Below are positions 6,402 through 8,734 of a DNA stretch of 8,734 nucleotides, one piece after another. The position numbers and the translations under genes are program-made. Source of the stretch: an uncultured Caryophanales bacterium (GTDB taxonomy: Bacteria > Bacillota_I > Bacilli_A > Acholeplasmatales > Anaeroplasmataceae); NCBI GenBank assembly GCA_937885165.1, contig CAKZZJ010000086.1, positions 1 through 8,734 of the forward strand. Direction: 5' to 3'. Under the pieces are notes generated by a model. That model searched no databases and was not told the origin of the DNA. It saw nothing but the letters and a program-made list of their open reading frames with translations. How positions within the stretch are numbered: position 1 is the stretch's first letter; each line of letters begins with the position of its first letter.

Positions 6402-6981
6402 TTTAATTCTTGATACGGCAACGAAACGTCTTTATGCATCTATAATAAGGGATGATAAAATATTATTTGAAAAATATATAGATGGTAAAAATGATCATGC
6501 CAAATATGTTGTAAAAATAATTGAAGAAGGTTTGAATTTAAATAAACTAAAAATAGATGATATCGATAATTTAATTGTTGGTATAGGTCCAGGATCATAT
6601 ACAGGAGAAAGAATGGGTGTAACTGTAATGAAGATGTTTTCTTCATTTAAGAATATTAAATTATATGAAATATCAACTTTAAAATTAATGTCATCATCAT
6701 ATGAAGGTGTAGTTTTATCTCATATAGATGCAAGACATGGCAATGTTTTTGCCTCTATTTACGATACTAAAAAATCAAAATATTATGTAGATGAAGGAAT
6801 ATATTTGCTTGATGATTTAAAGAAAATGGATTATGAAATAGAATTTGATGAAGATAGTTTTAGAGTTAATCCATTTTATGTAATAAAAAATAAAATTGAA
6901 GTAGAAAATCCTGATTTACTTACTCCAAATTATTTAAGAGATACTGAAGCGGAGAGAAATTTAAGTGCTAAGAAGATATAA
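6394..6981 (+). CDS. tsaB: tRNA t6A synthesis scaffold protein TsaB
   Basis: A 195-residue ASKHA-fold protein that dimerises with TsaD to form the catalytic t6A complex. It has the N-terminal ILDTATKRLYASI strand pair, the hallmark GIGPGSYTGERMG (63-75; 'GPGSFTGLRIG' in most members), IDARHGNVFASIY (111-123), and the C-terminal LTPNYLRDTEAE (176-187). It is a little shorter than Escherichia coli TsaB (about 230 residues), as in many Bacillota. It starts inside the end of tsaE (ATGTATAG overlap) and ends inside rimI, so translation is probably coupled. Confidence 0.95.
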   Translation: MYSLILDTATKRLYASIIRDDKILFEKYIDGKNDHAKYVVKIIEEGLNLNKLKIDDIDNLIVGIGPGSYTGERMGVTVMKMFSSFKNIKLYEISTLKLMSSSYEGVVLSHIDARHGNVFASIYDTKKSKYYVDEGIYLLDDLKKMDYEIEFDEDSFRVNPFYVIKNKIEVENPDLLTPNYLRDTEAERNLSAKKI

Positions 6982-7387
6982 AGAAAGTGATATCTTAGAT
7001 ATCATTAAGTTAGAAGAAAAGCTTTTAAATACAACTATAGGCTATAATATCTTACACGACAGATTAGATGATGATAATTTCTATATTTATGTATATGAAG
7101 ATATTGATATAGTGGGATATATATCTTCATATTTTGATTATGATACATTAGAAATATTAAATTTTTGCATAAGGGAAGATTATCAGAGAAATGGTATAGG
7201 GACTCTTATATTAAATAATTTAATTGATGAATTAAAGGATAAAAATTTAAAAAGAGTCGTTCTAGAAGTAAGATCTAAAAATGAAAAAGCTGTTAATTTT
7301 TATAATAAGAATGGTTTTAAGGTAGTTAATATCAGAAGAAATTATTATAAAGATGATGATGCATTTTTGATGGAAAAATTTATATGA
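6965..7387 (+). CDS. rimI: Ribosomal-protein/N-terminal acetyltransferase RimI
   Basis: A 140-residue GNAT enzyme that moves acetyl from acetyl-CoA to protein N-termini (S18 in Escherichia coli). Evidence: REDYQRNGIGTLIL (70-83), the pyrophosphate-binding motif A; VVLEVRSKNEKAVNFYNKNGF (98-118), with the Glu and Tyr positions used by RimI; and RRNYYKDDDAFLMEK at the end. The start is GTG 6965, eight nt after GGAGAG (6951-6956), and it overlaps tsaB by 17 bases. The tsaB-rimI-tsaD order is common in Bacillota, which supports RimI over a generic GNAT. Confidence 0.88.
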   Translation: MLRRYKESDILDIIKLEEKLLNTTIGYNILHDRLDDDNFYIYVYEDIDIVGYISSYFDYDTLEILNFCIREDYQRNGIGTLILNNLIDELKDKNLKRVVLEVRSKNEKAVNFYNKNGFKVVNIRRNYYKDDDAFLMEKFI

Positions 7388-7854
7388 ATATAACTAATGC
7401 TATCAGGATATTAAAATCTAAAAAAATAGATTTTGAAATAGTTGAGTATAAAGATAAATCTGATTTTAAAAGTGGGCTTGAGATTTTGGATTATCTTGAT
7501 ATAGATCCTAAATTAGTTTATAAGACAATCACTTTAACAGATTCTAAGAATTATTTTGTAGCTATGATTGATGTTGCAAGTGAAATTGATTTAAAATTAT
7601 TAGCCAAAGCTTTTGGTGTGAAAAAATTAGAACTTGTCGAATTAAAAAAACTTACTGATGTAACAGGATATGAAAGAGGCGGAGTATCTCCTATAGGTAT
7701 GAAAAAAACCTATAAGACCATTATTGATTTAGAAGCACTTGATTATAATTATATTTATTTTTCTGGTGGAAGAATAGGACTTCAAGTAAAGATGAAGCCA
7801 CTAGATTTAAAAAAAGTTATCAATATAGATTTTAAGAATATTAAAAGGGTGTAA
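7384..7854 (+). CDS. ybaK: Cys-tRNA(Pro)/Cys-tRNA(Cys) deacylase YbaK/EbsC
   Basis: A 156-residue YbaK/EbsC-family trans-editing enzyme that hydrolyses Cys-tRNA(Pro). The diagnostic parts are VYKTI (45-49), with the catalytic Lys at 47; TGYERGGVSPIGMKK (94-108), the signature loop 'GYxxGGxSPIG'; and SGGRIGLQVKM (127-137). The length matches the family. It starts at ATGA overlapping the rimI stop, so it is translationally coupled. Its place between rimI and tsaD puts an aminoacyl-tRNA proofreading enzyme in the same transcript as t6A modification, a coherent translation-fidelity theme. Confidence 0.92.
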   Translation: MNITNAIRILKSKKIDFEIVEYKDKSDFKSGLEILDYLDIDPKLVYKTITLTDSKNYFVAMIDVASEIDLKLLAKAFGVKKLELVELKKLTDVTGYERGGVSPIGMKKTYKTIIDLEALDYNYIYFSGGRIGLQVKMKPLDLKKVINIDFKNIKRV

Positions 7855-7856
7855 TT

Positions 7857-8645
7857 ATGTTAGTTTTAGGAGTTGAATCAAGTTGTGATGAAACATCCGT
7901 TGCCATAGTAAAAGATGGCAAGGAAGTATTGTCAAATGTAATTAATTCACAAATTGATATACATAAATTATTTGGTGGGGTTGTGCCTGAGGTTGCATCA
8001 CGCAACCATGTATACCAGATATCTTTAGTTTTTAAAGAAGCATTTAAAGTTGCGAAAGTATTGCCTGAAGATATTGATATAGTTGCTGTGACAAAGGGAC
8101 CAGGCTTAATAGGATCACTTCTTGTAGGTGTCAATGCTGCCAAAGCATTTGCTTTAATGTATAATAAGCCAATATTGGGAGTGCACCATCTTGCAGGTCA
8201 TATCTATGCCAACGCTATAGAGCATGATATGATATTCCCGTCAATTGCCCTACTTGTATCAGGTGGTAATACTGAATTAATATATATGAAAGATCATTTT
8301 GAATACAATACGCTTTTGACTAGGGAAAAGTTTAAGCAACTTGGTTTCTTAAGAACCAAGGGTAAGTGTTGTATTCCGGGATGTAGGGAAGATGCCGATG
8401 ATGCACATCATATAATGGACAGAAAACTTTGGAGTGATTCCGGTTATTATCTTTCAAATTGCGCTCCTGTTTGTTACAGACATCACATGGATTGTGAAAA
8501 AATGGTATGCACTCCATATCAAGTAATGAAATTTGCGAGAATTGACATCAAGTATTTGCAGAAGCCTGATAAACTCGATTGGTTGACATTTGATGAATAT
8601 AAAGAACTGTTTATAAATGGAGAAATAAATAAGTGGGGGAAATGA
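7857..8645 (+). CDS. tsaD: TsaD N-terminal part fused in frame to an HNH-type domain
   Basis: A 262-residue open frame. Residues 1-150 are TsaD, the t6A threonylcarbamoyl transferase: GVESSCDETSVAI (5-17), GGVVPEVASRNH (40-51), TKGPGLIGSLLVG (79-91), the metal ligands HHLAGH (110-115) and LLVSGGNTEL (132-141). Normal TsaD is about 335 residues and continues with 'DDAxGEAFDK' and a C-terminal lobe carrying a further metal Asp and nucleotide contacts. Here, after HFEYN (148-151), the frame runs into an unrelated zinc/HNH-type module (152-262) and stops at TGA. The ribosome site AAAGGGTG (7844-7851) and start are normal and follow ybaK by 2 bases. As written it cannot be a working TsaD, which is normally essential. 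Insertion of foreign DNA, contig chimerism, or a second tsaD elsewhere are the candidates. Confidence 0.85.
   Translation: MLVLGVESSCDETSVAIVKDGKEVLSNVINSQIDIHKLFGGVVPEVASRNHVYQISLVFKEAFKVAKVLPEDIDIVAVTKGPGLIGSLLVGVNAAKAFALMYNKPILGVHHLAGHIYANAIEHDMIFPSIALLVSGGNTELIYMKDHFEYNTLLTREKFKQLGFLRTKGKCCIPGCREDADDAHHIMDRKLWSDSGYYLSNCAPVCYRHHMDCEKMVCTPYQVMKFARIDIKYLQKPDKLDWLTFDEYKELFINGEINKWGK
8310..8645 (+). other. HNH/zinc-type module joined to tsaD
   Basis: Residues 152-262 of the fused frame. They open with TLLTREKFKQLGF, then KGKCCIPGC (168-176), DDAHHIMDRKLWSDSGYYLSN (181-201) and CAPVCYRHHMDCE (202-214). This order (CxxxC or CCxxxC, xAHHI, GYYLxN, CxxHH) matches small free-standing HNH-type proteins that I recall from phages and prophages, where they usually start just before a 'TREKF' helix. 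Almost the whole domain is therefore present. The tail (215-262) has no motif I know. Leu codons here are TTA in 1 of 10, against 7 of 15 in the TsaD part; Lys is AAG in 7 of 13, against 3 of 10. It may be a nicking or DNA/RNA-binding enzyme, but activity is not shown. Confidence 0.75.
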
Positions 8646-8734
8646 GTAGAAAAAAGAAACAATATAACATAATAGTAAAACAACCTACAGAAGAAATTGT
8701 TTATGGGTGCAGAAATGAAGCAGTAGAGAGTCAT
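8642..8734 (+). CDS. Unidentified partial gene after the HNH module
   Basis: The first 31 codons of a gene that runs off the window, beginning MSRKKKQYNIIVKQPTEEIV. The ATG overlaps the fused gene's TGA (ATGA), and GTGGGGGA sits 1-2 nt before the start, closer than usual for a ribosome site. I do not recognise the product. Overlap with the HNH module suggests the two belong to one incoming operon, so identifying it would show whether that segment is phage DNA. Confidence 0.55.
   Translation, partial: MSRKKKQYNIIVKQPTEEIVYGCRNEAVESH

Noticed and set aside
7841..8143. Minus-strand open frame of 100 codons opposite tsaD
   Set aside because: It is the antisense shadow of the conserved TsaD N-terminus, has no ribosome site or recognisable domain, and overlaps a gene whose protein motifs are unmistakable.
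8307..8645. Intein or self-splicing element inserted in tsaD
   Set aside because: The insert does not begin with Cys/Ser plus the intein block A pattern, no C-terminal His-Asn/Cys junction or returning TsaD sequence is seen before the stop, and the HNH module opens like a free-standing protein. A group I or II intron would not keep the frame open in this way.

Overview
The window is an AT-rich, gene-dense bacterial segment. It uses the standard code (TGA is a real stop, for example at 7385-7387, and Trp is TGG), has strong AGGAGG-like ribosome sites, a lipobox lipoprotein, short overlapping genes and T-run hairpin terminators. This points to a low-G+C Bacillota, perhaps an Erysipelotrichia-like or related uncultured gut lineage. 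The taxonomic placement is inference from style only.

Layout, left to right. (1) A divergent pair: a nitroreductase-fold flavoprotein on the minus strand (7-654), and on the plus strand an ABC importer made of a substrate-binding lipoprotein (780-1709) and a permease (1702-2493). A palindrome lies between the two promoters and a terminator follows the permease. No ATPase gene is present. (2) A stand-alone gene (2653-3645) for a protein with a TIR-like N-terminus and TPR/Sel1-type helical repeats, ending in a GAAA-loop terminator. (3) A metal-homeostasis pair: a COG0523 (CobW/G3E) GTPase with a large Asp/Cys/His tract (3760-4764) and a divergent second COG0523-like protein without CxCC, with a TIGR03943-like C-terminus (4778-5704). 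Just upstream of their promoter is an 11-bp inverted repeat whose core is TGAA-N6-TTCA, the core of ArsR/SmtB-family operators. (4) A tightly overlapping translation-fidelity operon: tsaE, tsaB, rimI, ybaK/ebsC and tsaD. TsaE, TsaB and TsaD make the t6A37 modification of ANN-decoding tRNAs, RimI acetylates protein N-termini, and YbaK clears mischarged Cys-tRNA(Pro).

The most striking object is at the right end. The tsaD frame is intact for about 150 residues (metal-binding HxxxH included) and then passes in frame, with no stop, into a complete-looking HNH/zinc-type domain that is unrelated to TsaD. The C-terminal lobe of TsaD is missing. Leucine and lysine codon use shifts at the junction, and the next gene (ATGA overlap) is unrecognised. 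Either a foreign (phage-like) segment has joined or inserted into this normally essential gene, or the contig is chimeric, or, least likely, the fusion is functional. The sequence alone cannot decide.
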